Assembly: GCA_021779695.1 (NCBI GenBank)
Contig: JAJYAE010000245.1
Location: forward strand, 1-6,675
DNA from: Acidobacteriota bacterium
GTDB taxonomy: Bacteria > Acidobacteriota > Terriglobia > Terriglobales > Acidobacteriaceae
Direction of reading: 5' to 3'
DNA length: 6,675 bases
A program made the position numbers and the translations under genes. Below, in pieces: positions 6,385 to 6,675 of the stretch (position 1 is its first letter; each line of letters opens with the position of its first letter). The notes under the pieces were generated by a model that did no database searches, was not told where the DNA came from, and saw only the letters and a program-made list of their open reading frames with translations.

Positions 6385-6675
6385 CTAGGGCTTGTCTTCG
6401 AGGGCCAGCGCGGCGAAGGCGGTGGATGCGTCGGTCATAAACTTTCCGACGTTAGTGCCGGGGTCACGATTCTTGTTGAGAGATTGAGCGGGCCATGTGC
6501 CGGTGGCTGGATCCTGGTGGGTCTCGAGCCAATGAATTCCCTGTTCCAGGTAGGCTCCCTGTACCTTGCTTTCTTCCAAGGCGAGGACGGCGAGCCCGGT
6601 GGCATACCCATCGGAAGCGGTGGGTTCGGGGGTCTTGTCGAGACGCTGCCAGGGGCCGAGACTGGCGAGGAGATC
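6385..6675 (-). CDS. C-terminal part of a putative alpha/alpha-toroid (terpene cyclase/prenyltransferase-like) repeat protein
   Basis: Only the last 96 residues are inside the window; the frame stays open to base 6675 and the start lies beyond it. A TTG at 6577-6579 is not a credible start because the same frame and repeat pattern continue upstream. Counting from the window edge, SDGYATGLAVLAL (21-33) and TDASTAFAALAL (81-92) are two copies of a helix motif. Between them lies GIHWLETHQDPATGTW (46-61), which resembles the xxWLxxxQxxxGxW turn of squalene cyclase and prenyltransferase repeats. This suggests an alpha/alpha-barrel protein, but the fragment shows no catalytic residues, so enzyme or binding function cannot be assigned. 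Its codons favour C at third positions, as in ribA on the same strand and unlike the plus-strand genes. It converges with the kinase gene with only six bases between the stops. Confidence 0.6.
   Translation of the reverse strand, partial: DLLASLGPWQRLDKTPEPTASDGYATGLAVLALEESKVQGAYLEQGIHWLETHQDPATGTWPAQSLNKNRDPGTNVGKFMTDASTAFAALALEDKP

Noticed and set aside
1..6675. Mobile element, defence island or CRISPR array
   Set aside because: No transposase, integrase, direct-repeat array or terminal inverted repeats were seen. All genes are typical chromosomal metabolism or signalling genes.

Overview
This looks like an ordinary, gene-dense piece of a high-GC bacterial chromosome. The best guess is an Acidobacteriota genome (Acidobacteriaceae/Terriglobia-like). 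That guess rests on recalled resemblance of several proteins, especially the LytS-type kinase and the beta-gamma fused 2-oxoacid oxidoreductase, and not on a search. There are six protein-coding genes with very short gaps. I see no rRNA, tRNA, CRISPR array, insertion sequence or phage signature, and no gap longer than about 120 bases.

Positions 1-3699 (+) hold a three-gene amino-acid/oxoacid block. It begins with a 2-oxoacid:ferredoxin oxidoreductase whose TPP-binding beta subunit is fused to its gamma subunit; its 5' end is cut by the window. An IlvE-type branched-chain aminotransferase overlaps it by 11 bases, and a hexameric-type glutamate dehydrogenase follows after 68 bases. Together they can connect branched-chain amino acids, glutamate/2-oxoglutarate, ammonia, NAD(P)H, reduced ferredoxin and acyl-CoA. 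A strong hairpin at 3743-3785 closes the block and also serves the convergent next gene.

Positions 3816-4478 (-) encode a monofunctional GTP cyclohydrolase II (RibA), the entry enzyme of riboflavin synthesis. It diverges over 84 bases from a GNAT acetyltransferase gene (4563-5036, +). The acetyltransferase gene is followed 40 bases later by a membrane-bound LytS/YehU-type sensor histidine kinase gene (5077-6378, +). The kinase gene runs tail-to-tail, six bases apart, into the 3' end of a minus-strand gene. That last gene encodes what looks like an alpha/alpha-toroid (terpene cyclase/prenyltransferase-like) repeat protein and leaves the window at 6675.

The most notable non-gene pattern is a strand-linked switch in synonymous codons. 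Plus-strand genes end codons in G (CTG, GCG, GTG), while the two minus-strand genes end them in C (CTC, GCC, GTC). The plus strand is therefore G-rich whichever strand is coding, which suggests a replication-linked skew. I did not find a convincing undescribed system. The findings are modest and are scored accordingly.
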